Shown: one piece after another, positions 35,595-43,553 of the stretch
Numbering within the stretch: the stretch's first letter is position 1
Layout of the letters: every line of letters starts with the position of its first letter
Assembly: GCA_045658005.1 (NCBI GenBank)
Contig: JAZOUD010000122.1
Span: forward strand, 1 to 64,000
From: UBA2862 sp045658005
GTDB taxonomy: Bacteria > Bacillota > Clostridia > Christensenellales > Aristaeellaceae
Reading direction: 5' to 3'
Length of the DNA stretch: 64,000 nt
Notes under the pieces: generated by a model
Told to the model about the DNA's origin: nothing
The model's input: the letters and a program-made list of their open reading frames with translations, nothing else
Database searches by the model: none
Translations under genes and position numbers: made by a program

Positions 35595-35623
35595 TTGCGA
35601 AAAACAGCGCTATGGTTTACAAT
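35595..35623 (+). promoter_or_regulatory. Probable promoter of the galactokinase-tsaEB-rimI genes
   Basis: TTGCGA and TACAAT are separated by 17 bases, 66 bp before the galactokinase start. Confidence 0.5.
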
Positions 35624-35688
35624 ATAGAAGTGCCAATATGGCAAGTATGCGATTCAATACACATTCACGGCTTCAGGGGGTATGAGAT

Positions 35689-36936
35689 ATGGACGTCAGG
35701 GCATGGTACGATCGGAACAGGGCGCGGCTGGACGCGCTCTATGCGGGACAGGATCAGCTTGGGCGCTACAGCGCTCTGGCGGAGGCGTTTCGCGGCCACT
35801 TCAACCGCGAACCAGAGGCGTTCGTTTCCGCGCCGGGCCGCGCCGAGGTGGTGGGCAACCACACCGACCACCAGAACGGCAGGGTGCTGGCGGCGGCGGT
35901 GAACCTGGATACTGTCGCGGCGGTGGCGCCCCGGGACGACAACCGGGTGGTGCTGTACTCGGAGGGCTTTCCCACTGCCTTCGAGGTGGACCTGGGCGAC
36001 CTGAGCGTCCATGGAGACGAGACGGAGACCACGTTCGCGCTGATCCGGGGCGTGGCGGCGCGCCTGGCGCAGCTGAAGTACCGCATTGGCGGCTTCGACG
36101 CCTGCGTGACCAGCACGGTGTTCAAGGGCAGCGGCCTATCTTCGTCGGCGGCCTTCGAGGTGATGCTGGTGGGCGCGTTCGACGCGCTGTTCAACGGCTG
36201 GGTGATCGACCCCCAGGAGAACGCCCGCATCTCCCAGTACGCCGAGAACGTCTACTTCGGCAAGCCCAGCGGCCTGATGGACCAGATGGCCAGCGCCGTG
36301 GGCGGGCTGTCCATACAGGACTTTGGCAAGACCCCCACCGACGTGGAGGCCATACGCTACGACTTCGGCGCGAAGGGCTTCGCGGTGTGCGTGGTCAGCG
36401 CCGGCGGCGAGCACGGCAACCTGACCGACGCATACGCCGCCATCCCCGCCGAGATGAAGGCCGTGGCCCGGGAGATGGGGCAGGAGCTGCTGCAGAACGT
36501 GACCCCGGAGGCGCTGTTCGAGGCGATCCCGAGGCTGAAGAACAAGGTGTCGGACCGCTCGATCCTGCGGGCGCTGCACTTCGTGGACGACACCCGCCGG
36601 GCCCAGGAGGCCGCCGACGCCCTGAAGCGGGACGACCTGCCGGCCTTCCTGGACATCATCATCCGCACCTGCAACAGCAGCTGGGAGCTGCTGCAAAACC
36701 TGAACGTCGCCACCAGCAGCAACCAGGAGATTCCGCTGGCCCTGGAGATGAGCCGGCGGATGCTGGAGGGCCGCGGGGCCTGGCGCAACCACGGCGGCGG
36801 CTTTGCCGGCACGATACTGGCCTTCGTGCCCTTCGACCTGCTGGACAAGTACCGCGCCACCATGGACAGCGTGTTCGGCAAGGGCGCGACGACGGTCCTC
36901 GCTATTAGGCCCGAGGGAGTCGTATGGGTGAAATGA
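35689..36936 (+). CDS. galK: Galactokinase (GHMP family)
   Basis: The 415-residue protein has the galactokinase signature PGRAEVVGNHTDHQNGRVL near residue 48, the ATP-binding GSGLSSSAAFEV, and the third GHMP motif GGGFAGTIL near the end. It would phosphorylate galactose at C1 with ATP. The sequence departs somewhat from classical GalK (AEVVGNHTDHQNG for VNLIGEHTDYNDG), so a related sugar is possible. No galT or galE is adjacent; the gene instead overlaps tsaE by 13 bp and heads a run of housekeeping genes. Confidence 0.85.
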   Translation: MDVRAWYDRNRARLDALYAGQDQLGRYSALAEAFRGHFNREPEAFVSAPGRAEVVGNHTDHQNGRVLAAAVNLDTVAAVAPRDDNRVVLYSEGFPTAFEVDLGDLSVHGDETETTFALIRGVAARLAQLKYRIGGFDACVTSTVFKGSGLSSSAAFEVMLVGAFDALFNGWVIDPQENARISQYAENVYFGKPSGLMDQMASAVGGLSIQDFGKTPTDVEAIRYDFGAKGFAVCVVSAGGEHGNLTDAYAAIPAEMKAVAREMGQELLQNVTPEALFEAIPRLKNKVSDRSILRALHFVDDTRRAQEAADALKRDDLPAFLDIIIRTCNSSWELLQNLNVATSSNQEIPLALEMSRRMLEGRGAWRNHGGGFAGTILAFVPFDLLDKYRATMDSVFGKGATTVLAIRPEGVVWVK

Positions 36937-37436
36937 GGAATGGAAACCAGATGACCAACCATACGACATTTGAAACCCATTCTGAGCTTGATACGCTGAA
37001 GTTCGCCTCCCGGCTCTCGCCGATGCTTGCGGCGGGGGACGCGGTTCTGCTGGAGGGCGACCTGGGGGCGGGCAAATCGGTGCTGGCCCGGGGCATCGCC
37101 CGGGGCATGGGCGTCGAGGGCACCATGCCCAGCCCGACGTTTACGCTGATGATCCCCTATGAGGCCGGCGGGCGTCGGCTGTACCACTTCGACCTGTACC
37201 GGCTGGCGGATCCGGACGAATACTATGCCGCCGGGCTGGACGAGTTCGTGGGCGGCGACGGCGTGGCCGTGGTGGAGTGGCCGGGCATGGCGGAACTGGA
37301 CCCGGAACCCGCCCTACACATTCACCTGGAGCGGGGTGCGGGAGACGAGACGCGGGTCATAACCATCGAAAACCGGGGCGTGGCGGGGTACGATCCCGAC
37401 GTGCTGGCCGAGTGGAGGTGTGGGGATGTCAACTGA
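36924..37436 (+). CDS. tsaE: tRNA threonylcarbamoyladenosine biosynthesis protein TsaE
   Basis: The small P-loop ATPase has Walker A LLEGDLGAGKSVLARGI, the family motif SPTFTLMIPYE, YHFDLYRL and VVEWPGMAELDP. TsaE works with TsaB and TsaD in making t6A37 on tRNAs that read ANN codons. The start could be the ATG at 36924 (13 bp overlap with galK) or at 36951; ribosome-site spacing is imperfect for both. It overlaps tsaB by 11 bp. Confidence 0.92.
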   Translation: MGEMRNGNQMTNHTTFETHSELDTLKFASRLSPMLAAGDAVLLEGDLGAGKSVLARGIARGMGVEGTMPSPTFTLMIPYEAGGRRLYHFDLYRLADPDEYYAAGLDEFVGGDGVAVVEWPGMAELDPEPALHIHLERGAGDETRVITIENRGVAGYDPDVLAEWRCGDVN

Positions 37437-38151
37437 CAATATGCAGCCGACCGTGCTGGCCATCGACACCTCCGGCCCGGTGGCAGGCTGCGCGGTGCTG
37501 AAGGGCGGCAGGATCGTCCACCAGATCGCCATGAACCACGGCCTGACCCACTCCGAGACCATCATGCCTGCGGTGGACGCCGCGCTGGAGGGGGCGGGAC
37601 TGCGCTGCGGGGACGTGGACGTGTTCGCTGCCGTGGCGGGGCCGGGCTCCTTCACCGGGGTGCGCATCGGCGTGTGCGCGGCCAAGGGACTGGCCCACGC
37701 GGCGGGCAAGCCCTGCGCCGCCGTCCACGCGCTGGAGGCCCTGGCCATGAACTTCTATGGCTTCGACGGCCTGTGCTGCCCGATCCTGGACGCCCGGCGC
37801 GGCCAAGTGTATTGCGCCGCCTTCGACATGGCGGGGGGCATGCCCGTGCGGGCGCTGGATGACGCCGCCCTGCCGCTGGCGGACTTCCTGGCGACCCTGC
37901 CGGAGGGCAGGCGGCTGGTATTCGTGGGCGACGGCGTTCCGGCCTACGGAATGGCCGTGCGCGAGGCCCTGGGCGACCGGGCCCTGATCGCCCCCGCCCA
38001 CCTGCGGGATCTTCGCGCCAACGCGGCATGCCTGCTGGCCGCCGCAAGGCCGGACACCTGGGTCCCCGCCGCCCAACTCCAGCCCATCTACCTGAGAGCC
38101 CCCCAGGCGGTGCGGGAGCGGGAACGGAGAAATACTGATTTATCGAGTTGA
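37426..38151 (+). CDS. tsaB: tRNA threonylcarbamoyladenosine biosynthesis protein TsaB
   Basis: The start is the ATG at 37426 with GGAGGTG upstream, giving 241 residues. LAIDTSGPVAGCAVL, HSETIMPAVDAAL, GPGSFTGVRIGVCAAKGLA and PILDARRGQVYCAAF define TsaB, the scaffold partner of TsaD. The final residues NTDLSS and the stop are read from a dispersed palindrome (38130-38171). The natural terminus was thus probably replaced or extended by the repeat. tsaD is not in the window. Confidence 0.93.
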   Translation: MSTDNMQPTVLAIDTSGPVAGCAVLKGGRIVHQIAMNHGLTHSETIMPAVDAALEGAGLRCGDVDVFAAVAGPGSFTGVRIGVCAAKGLAHAAGKPCAAVHALEALAMNFYGFDGLCCPILDARRGQVYCAAFDMAGGMPVRALDDAALPLADFLATLPEGRRLVFVGDGVPAYGMAVREALGDRALIAPAHLRDLRANAACLLAAARPDTWVPAAQLQPIYLRAPQAVRERERRNTDLSS

Positions 38152-38171
38152 TGCTCGATAAATCAGTATTT
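38130..38171. repeat. Dispersed palindrome, copy 7 (overlaps the end of tsaB)
   Basis: A perfect 18 bp stem (AAATACTGATTTATCGAG) around a 6-base loop TTGATG. The left arm is translated as the last residues of TsaB and the stop codon TGA lies in the loop. The right arm sits between tsaB and rimI. Confidence 0.92.
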
Positions 38172-38206
38172 ACCGCTCAAAGCAATATAAACAAAAGGTG
38201 TACGAA

Positions 38207-38695
38207 ATGACTGAAACAACCATCGGCCTGATGACCCTTGACGACGTGGAGGCGGTGCACGCCATTGAGGCGGCCTGCTTCAAGACCCCCTGGTCCAGGG
38301 AATCCTTCTACCGGGAGGTCACCGAGAACGAGTGCGCCCGCTACGTGGTGCTACGGGAGGACGGCGTGGCCATGGCCTACGCGGGGGTGTGGTTCGTGCT
38401 GGACGAGGGCCACATCACCAACATCGCCGTGCACCCGGACCGCCGGGGCATCGGCTACGGCGAGCGGGTGACCCGGGCGATGATCCAGCTGGCGGCGGAC
38501 AGCGGCATGAACTGGATGACGCTGGAGGTGCGCCGCTCCAACACCCCGGCCATCAACCTCTACCACAAGCTGGGCTTCATCGACGTGGGCTACCGCAAGC
38601 GCTACTACGAGAACACCGAGGACGCGCTGATCATGGCCTTGGAGCACCTGCCCGAGGGCAACCCGGAAAACGACCCGATGCTGGTCAGGGAGTGA
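38207..38695 (+). CDS. rimI: Ribosomal protein S18 alanine N-acetyltransferase-like protein
   Basis: The start is the ATG at 38207 with AAAAGGTG upstream, giving 162 residues. It is a GNAT fold with the acetyl-CoA loop AVHPDRRGIGYGERVTRAM (canonical Q/RxxGxG/A) and the RimI motifs WSRESFYREV, LEVRRSNTPAINLYHKLGF and RKRYYENTEDALIM. The tsaE-tsaB-rimI order is common in Firmicutes and supports the name. Confidence 0.9.
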   Translation: MTETTIGLMTLDDVEAVHAIEAACFKTPWSRESFYREVTENECARYVVLREDGVAMAYAGVWFVLDEGHITNIAVHPDRRGIGYGERVTRAMIQLAADSGMNWMTLEVRRSNTPAINLYHKLGFIDVGYRKRYYENTEDALIMALEHLPEGNPENDPMLVRE

Positions 38696-38707
38696 CCGGC
38701 GACTGCT

Positions 38708-40315
38708 ATGTTATTCACTGTGATTGAGATCCTGGTCGTGACGCTGGCCTGCTGCGCGGCGTCCGTCCACTATATACACGCCCTGCAGATGGAGCGCTAC
38801 CAGCTGCCGGCCTATCGCCAGTGGCTGGGCAAGAACCGCGACCGCATACTCAAGGACAACGTGCTTTGGGGCTTCGTGGCGGCGCTGCTGCGGGCATACC
38901 TGCCGGTGCTGCTGTCGATGTTCATCAAGGAAGAGCAGGCGCGCAGCACCCTTTCGGCGTGGCTGGTGCTGATACTGTTCACGGGGCTGATGATCTGGGT
39001 CACCTGGCGGGACTACACGACCCCCAGCCGGAAGCCCTTCGTGGTCACCCAGCGGGTGCGGCGGCTGATGACGGTGCTGTTCCTGTTGTCGCTGCTGCTG
39101 ACGACGCTGATGACGATGATGCGACCCATATCGGTGTCGCCCTACTTCCTCTATGCGCTGATGCCCTTCCTGGTGCTGGCCGCGGCGGCGATCATCGAGC
39201 CCTACGAGGCGCGGCTGAACGCCACGTTTTTCAAGAGCGCGAAGCGCAAGCTGCGGGCCCAGAAGGACCTGATCGCCATCGGCATCACCGGCAGCTACGG
39301 CAAGACCAACGTGAAGTTCATACTGCGGGACATGCTGTCGAAGCGCTACAGGGTTCTGGCCACCCCGGCGTCCTTCAACACCGCCATGGGCATCTCCCGG
39401 GTGGTCAACGACCAGCTGAAGCCGGAACACCAGGTGTTCATCGCCGAGATGGGCGCGACCCATGTGGGCGACATCAAGGAGCTGGTGAACCTGGTGCGCC
39501 CGAAGTACGGCATACTCACCAGCATCGGCCCCCGGCACATGGACACCTTCGGCTCCATCGAGAACATCGCCAGCACCAAGTTCGAGCTGGTGCAGGGGCT
39601 GCCCAAGGATGGCCTGGCCGTGTTCGGCTGGGGCGACGACTACATCAACCGGCTGTACGCCCTGTGCCGGCACGACAAGTGCCGCATCGGCCTGGACGGC
39701 GACGAGGGCGCCTTCATGCGCGCCGAGGGAGTCTCATTCAGCGACAGGGGCTCGTCCTTCGATATGGTCTGCTCAGATGGCGAACGGGCGCACTGCCGCA
39801 CGCGGCTGCTGGGGGGCTACAACGTGAAGAACATACTGCTGGCGGCGGCGCTGGCCCGGAAGATGGGCCTGGAGATGAACGAGATCGCCGACGCGGTGAA
39901 GGGGCTTTCGCCCATCGAGCATCGCATGCAGCTGATTCCCGGCGACCTGACCGTGATCGACGACACCCTGAACGAGGACGCCGACAGCGCCTTCGAGGCC
40001 CTGCGGGTCGTGGCCCAGATGCCCGGCCGGCGCATCGTCGTCACTCCCGGCCTGGGCGAGCAGGGGGGCAAGGAGACCGACGTCAACTTCGCCCTGGGCA
40101 CGGTGCTGGCCGACAGCGCCGACGCCGTGATCTTGGTGGGGCGCCGCCCCTTCACCCGCAGCATCATCCGCGGCATGATGCAGTCCGGCTTCTCCCGCTC
40201 CAACCTCCACACCGCCGACGACATGGACGACGCCGCCGAGATCCTCCAGGAGATCTCCGAGGCGGGGGACAGCGTGCTGTTCGAGAGCCGGATTCCGGCG
40301 TATGAGGAGGAGTAA
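38708..40315 (+). CDS. Mur ligase (MurF-like) with amino-terminal membrane domain
   Basis: This 535-residue protein begins with five or so hydrophobic spans (within residues 1-165), then a Mur-type ligase. The ATP loop GITGSYGKTNVK is near 192-203, followed by NTAMGISRVVN, EMGATHVGDI, GPRHMDTFGSIENIASTKFE and the catalytic-domain segment HRMQLIPGDLTVIDDTLNED. The carboxy-terminal fold resembles UDP-MurNAc-tripeptide:D-Ala-D-Ala ligase. Membrane-anchored MurF-like proteins occur in Clostridia alongside a normal MurF, and their substrate is not settled. It follows rimI by 12 bp without a clear ribosome binding site. Confidence 0.82.
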   Translation: MLFTVIEILVVTLACCAASVHYIHALQMERYQLPAYRQWLGKNRDRILKDNVLWGFVAALLRAYLPVLLSMFIKEEQARSTLSAWLVLILFTGLMIWVTWRDYTTPSRKPFVVTQRVRRLMTVLFLLSLLLTTLMTMMRPISVSPYFLYALMPFLVLAAAAIIEPYEARLNATFFKSAKRKLRAQKDLIAIGITGSYGKTNVKFILRDMLSKRYRVLATPASFNTAMGISRVVNDQLKPEHQVFIAEMGATHVGDIKELVNLVRPKYGILTSIGPRHMDTFGSIENIASTKFELVQGLPKDGLAVFGWGDDYINRLYALCRHDKCRIGLDGDEGAFMRAEGVSFSDRGSSFDMVCSDGERAHCRTRLLGGYNVKNILLAAALARKMGLEMNEIADAVKGLSPIEHRMQLIPGDLTVIDDTLNEDADSAFEALRVVAQMPGRRIVVTPGLGEQGGKETDVNFALGTVLADSADAVILVGRRPFTRSIIRGMMQSGFSRSNLHTADDMDDAAEILQEISEAGDSVLFESRIPAYEEE

Positions 40316-40338
40316 ACTCTGATTTGTCGCGTTGCGAC
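40314..40338. repeat. Truncated dispersed palindrome, copy 8
   Basis: The left arm AAACTCTGATTTGTCGC, loop GTT, and only the first five bases of the right arm (GCGAC) are present. The sequence then changes to GGCGGCAACCTG. It starts at the stop codon of the Mur ligase gene. Confidence 0.75.
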
Positions 40339-40696
40339 GGCGGCAACCTGGCGAATGGGACGGGAGAGCCGTCCCTTGTCCCAGATTTTCTTGCATAGGA
40401 GCAGTTTATGTTACACACGATTCTAAAAATACCAATAATATTTATTCTTGCTATAATATGTATTTGTCCGTTTATATTTGTAGGCGCATGTTGAGAATAA
40501 AGATGATTACTTTCCTGAATTGGTTCGAATCAGTCGAGATGGACAAACTGTTCCAATGTCCCTTGAATCGGGTCCAAAGAAGGCTATGTTCGGAAGCGAC
40601 ATATACGCATCAGATAAGATCGCAACACCGTATGAAATCATCCTGGGCAGCCAAAGACCTGCCATCTCCCTAAAAAACGCTGTTGAATCAATACAT
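40339..40696. other. AT-rich stretch with a possible gene remnant
   Basis: No intact gene is supported. Base composition falls well below the neighbours from about 40410. An extended -10 (TGCTATAAT, 40449-40457) is present. From 40484 one plus-strand frame opens after a TAG and reads KDDYFPELVRISRDGQ, SGPKKAMFGSDIYASDK and ATPYEIILGSQRPAISLKN, which looks like real protein but has no ATG start and no family I recognise. It runs into the terminator of the carboxyltransferase gene. A decayed foreign gene fragment is the likeliest reading. Confidence 0.4.
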
Positions 40697-40757
40697 AAAA
40701 AACTCCGCTCCGCCAAAAATGACACCGCTACGACGGGGTGCCATTTCGGGCGGAGCG
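40697..40757 (-). terminator. Terminator of the carboxyltransferase gene
   Basis: A long imperfect hairpin has an outer stem CGCTCCGCC/GGCGGAGCG and an inner stem CACC/GGTG with AAATG opposite CATTT. It is followed on the minus strand by GGAGTTTTTTATG. AAGGCTTTTATT on the other side suggests two-way activity. Confidence 0.85.
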
Positions 40758-40772
40758 AAGGCTTTTATTCAC

Positions 40773-42224
40773 CTACAGCGGTATATTCCCGTGCCTTCTC
40801 CTGGCTACGATGCGGCGAATCATGGCCTTCGCGCCCAGCTTGTTCAGCTGCTCGATCAGCCTGTCCCGGGTCTCCTCGGGGCGAATCTCGGCGGTGATGT
40901 AGCCGCGCTCCAGGCCCAGGCGGGTGTTCATGACCTCCCGGCGGTATTCCTCGGCCTTCTCGTCCAGGAACTGGCGGGCCTGCTGGCTGTCCATGTCACG
41001 GGTCTGGCGGGCGTAGAGGATCTCCACCGCGCCCTGCTCGCCCATCACGGCCACCTCGGCCCCGGGCCAGCTGAACACGCAGTCCGCGCCGATGTGCACG
41101 CTGTTCATGGCGATGTAGGCCCCGCCGTAGGCCTTGTGCAGTATGACGTTTACCTTCGGCACGGTGGCCTCGGAGAAGGCGTAGAGCAGCTTTGCGCCGT
41201 GGCGGATGATGCCGGCCTGCTCCTGGGCGATGCCCGGCAGGTAGCCCGGCACGTCGGTGAAGGTGACGATGGGGATGCGGAAGGCGTCGCAGAAGCGCAC
41301 GAAGCGGGCGGCCTTGTCGCTGGAATTGCAGTCCAGCACCCCGGCCATGTACCGCGGCTGGTTGGCGATGATGCCCACCGTCTCGCCGCCCAGGCGGGCC
41401 AGGCCGACGACGATGGACTTGGCGAAGTCGGGCTGCAGCTCCATGAACGAGCGCACGTCGAATATGCTGGCGATGATTTCGGCGATGTCGTAGCCCTTGT
41501 GGCTGTCCTCGGGCATCTGGAAGCTGAAGCTGGGCGCGTCCCGGTCCACGTAGCAGTGCAGCCGCCGATCCCGGCAGTTGGAGGGGATCATGCCGATCAG
41601 CCGCCGGACCTCCACGAAGCACTCCAGCTCGGTGTCGGTGCAGACGTGGGCCACGCCGCTGTTCGCGCCGTGCATCACCGTGCCGCCCAGCGCCTCGCCG
41701 GTGATGGTCTCGCCGGTGACGGCGTGGATCACCTTCGGGCCGGTGATGAACATCTGGCTGATCTTCTCGGTCATGAAGATAAAGTCAGTGATGCCGGGGG
41801 AGTAGACCGCGCCGCCGGCGCAGGGGCCGAGGATCATCGAGATCTGGGGGATGCGGCCGGAGGCCCGGGTATTTCGATAGAAGATGTCGCCGTAGCCGGA
41901 CAGCGCGTCGATGCCCTCCTGGATGCGCGCGCCGCCGGAGTCGTTTATGGCGATGAAGGGGCATTTTTTGCGCATGGCCCGGTCCAGGCCCATGGCGATG
42001 TTTTTGCCGTGCTTCAGGCCCAGCGTGCCGCCCTTGAAGGTGAAGTCCTGGGCCGCGACAACCACCCGCTTGCCGGAGACCTGGCCCTCGCAGACGTAGA
42101 CGCCGTCCCGGTCCTCGGGCGCGGTCAGCTCGGTGTATTGGTGATCGTCAAAGAGCAGCTGCAGCCGCTCCTCCACGAACAGCTTGCCCTTTTTGTGTTG
42201 TTTTTCGACGAGGCTCTTGTTCAT
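40773..42224 (-). CDS. Acyl-CoA carboxylase carboxyltransferase subunit (PccB/MmdA-like)
   Basis: The start chosen is the ATG at 42224; the in-frame ATG at 42251 has no ribosome binding site. The protein has 483 residues. Both halves of the carboxyltransferase are in one chain: NDSGGARIQEGIDALSGYG and GPCAGGAVYSPGITDF in the first, and FTDVPGYLPGIAQEQAGIIRHGAKLLYAF with YGGAYIAMNS in the second. This is the form used by propionyl-CoA carboxylase and methylmalonyl-CoA decarboxylase, and in some bacteria for acetyl-CoA carboxylation. It follows fabD, so malonyl-CoA supply for fatty acid synthesis is possible. No biotin carrier or carboxylase gene is adjacent. Confidence 0.87.
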   Translation of the reverse strand: MNKSLVEKQHKKGKLFVEERLQLLFDDHQYTELTAPEDRDGVYVCEGQVSGKRVVVAAQDFTFKGGTLGLKHGKNIAMGLDRAMRKKCPFIAINDSGGARIQEGIDALSGYGDIFYRNTRASGRIPQISMILGPCAGGAVYSPGITDFIFMTEKISQMFITGPKVIHAVTGETITGEALGGTVMHGANSGVAHVCTDTELECFVEVRRLIGMIPSNCRDRRLHCYVDRDAPSFSFQMPEDSHKGYDIAEIIASIFDVRSFMELQPDFAKSIVVGLARLGGETVGIIANQPRYMAGVLDCNSSDKAARFVRFCDAFRIPIVTFTDVPGYLPGIAQEQAGIIRHGAKLLYAFSEATVPKVNVILHKAYGGAYIAMNSVHIGADCVFSWPGAEVAVMGEQGAVEILYARQTRDMDSQQARQFLDEKAEEYRREVMNTRLGLERGYITAEIRPEETRDRLIEQLNKLGAKAMIRRIVARRRHGNIPL

Positions 42225-42253
42225 TTTTGGCGTTTTCCTTCGGTCGGTCATGC

Positions 42254-42319
42254 TGTGGCGGCAGATTGCCGCCGCTACGGGTTGGCGGGGAGGGTGGCGG
42301 CAGGTTGCCGCCGCTACGG
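42254..42319. repeat. Two direct copies of a 27 bp hairpin repeat
   Basis: TGTGGCGGCAGATTGCCGCCGCTACGG (42254-42280) and a near-identical copy (42293-42319) fill the gap between fabD and the carboxyltransferase gene. Each holds the hairpin GGCGGCA/TGCCGCC. Related fragments appear at 40333 and 61430. Confidence 0.8.
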
Positions 42320-42321
42320 TT

Positions 42322-43248
42322 TTATTTTCCCAAGGCCTCCAGGGTCTCCCGCAGGGTCTGGGTGTCGCCCACCCGCAGGATCGTCACATCCGATAGCGTC
42401 TTTTTGGCCAGCCCGGACAGCGTGTGGCCGGGGCCGCATTCGATGAAGGTGTCGAAGCCGTCGGCCCGCATGTTCAAAAGCGTCTGCATCCAGCGCACCG
42501 GGCTCATGGCCTGGCGCACCAGCAGGCCGGGGATGGCCGCGGCGTCGGTGCTCGCGGCGGCATCCACGTTCATGTATACGGGGATGGCGGGGGCGTCAAA
42601 CGTCCGGGTTTCGAACAGCACTTCCAGGCTGCGGGCAGCAGGTTCCATCAGCGCGCAGTGGAAGGGGGCGCTCACCGCCAGCTTCTTGCCCTTGATGCGC
42701 TGCTCCCGGCCCAGGGCGATGGCCTGGTCCACGGCGGCGCTCTCGCCGGAGATCACGGTCTGGGCGGGGCTGTTGTAGTTGGCGGCCACCACGTAGCCGT
42801 CGGTCACCGCGGCGCAGACCGCCTCCACCGCCTCGGGGCTGCCGCCCATCATCGCGGCCATGGCGCCCTTGCCGGGGGCCACGGCGTCCTGCATGGCGTC
42901 GGCGCGGCGCTGTATGATTTCGAATACATCGGTCATGCCGATGGCTCCGGCGTAGGCCAGCGCCGCGTACTCGCCCAGGGAAAAGCCTGCCGCGCCTGCC
43001 GGTTCGACGCCGTGGGCCTTCAGCGCCATGGCTGCCGCCAGGTCTGCCGCCAGCACGCAGGGCTGGGTGTTGTGAGTCAGGTTCAAATCCTCCTGGGTCC
43101 CCTCGAAGCACAGCGCGGAGATATCGCGGCCCAGGGCGCGGTTCGCAGCGTCGAAAACCTGCCGCGCCGCCGGTTCAGCTTCGCACAGGTCCTTCATCAT
43201 GCCGGGGAACTGGGCCCCCTGGCCGGAAAACATAAACGCGATCTTCAT
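42322..43248 (-). CDS. fabD: Malonyl-CoA:ACP transacylase
   Basis: The start is the ATG at 43248 with GGAG eight bases upstream, giving 308 residues. FMFSGQGAQFPGM, the nucleophile motif GFSLGEYAAL (His replaced by Phe before the catalytic Ser), VSAPFHCALM with the catalytic His, and ECGPGHTLSGLAKK are present. It loads malonate onto acyl carrier protein. It has its own promoter and is followed by a carboxyltransferase gene rather than the usual fabG/fabF. Confidence 0.93.
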   Translation of the reverse strand: MKIAFMFSGQGAQFPGMMKDLCEAEPAARQVFDAANRALGRDISALCFEGTQEDLNLTHNTQPCVLAADLAAAMALKAHGVEPAGAAGFSLGEYAALAYAGAIGMTDVFEIIQRRADAMQDAVAPGKGAMAAMMGGSPEAVEAVCAAVTDGYVVAANYNSPAQTVISGESAAVDQAIALGREQRIKGKKLAVSAPFHCALMEPAARSLEVLFETRTFDAPAIPVYMNVDAAASTDAAAIPGLLVRQAMSPVRWMQTLLNMRADGFDTFIECGPGHTLSGLAKKTLSDVTILRVGDTQTLRETLEALGK

Positions 43249-43336
43249 ACCGTTCACTCCGTTCACAGGATGTAATATTTAGATTCATATTATATAGTAT
43301 TGAAAACAAGATCACCTGTATTTCTGCTTCATTTAC

Positions 43337-43365
43337 AATATAGCATAAGCCGTATTAAAAGTCAA
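43337..43365 (-). promoter_or_regulatory. Sigma-70-type promoter of fabD
   Basis: On the minus strand TTGACT and TATATT are separated by exactly 17 bases, giving an 80-90 base AT-rich leader before fabD. No FapR-type operator could be recognised with confidence. Confidence 0.75.
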
Positions 43366-43550
43366 CGGATATCGGGGGAAGGGTCTGTTTTGTATGGGGG
43401 CAGGGGACCGGGTCTGACTGAACGGCAATGGAAATGGCCAAAGAAAGCGCGATATGCATGCACAGATATTTTGTGTGATTTTGTCGATACAAGCATATCA
43501 AAATCAGCACAAATCACACTTTTCATATAATTAGCTATTGATGTTTAATA
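43366..43550. other. AT-rich non-coding stretch ending at a truncated gene
   Basis: No gene is supported. The AT content rises towards 43550. An imperfect inverted repeat (TGTGTGATTTTG near 43469 against CAAAATCAGCACA near 43499) is present. The sequence changes abruptly into mgtC-like coding sequence at about 43550, as expected at the edge of an insertion or deletion. Confidence 0.5.
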
Positions 43551-43553
43551 CGC

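Noticed and set aside
43300..43530. A 76-codon plus-strand open frame upstream of the truncated mgtC-like gene
   Set aside because: It crosses the fabD promoter antisense, has no ribosome site, and its composition is that of non-coding DNA.
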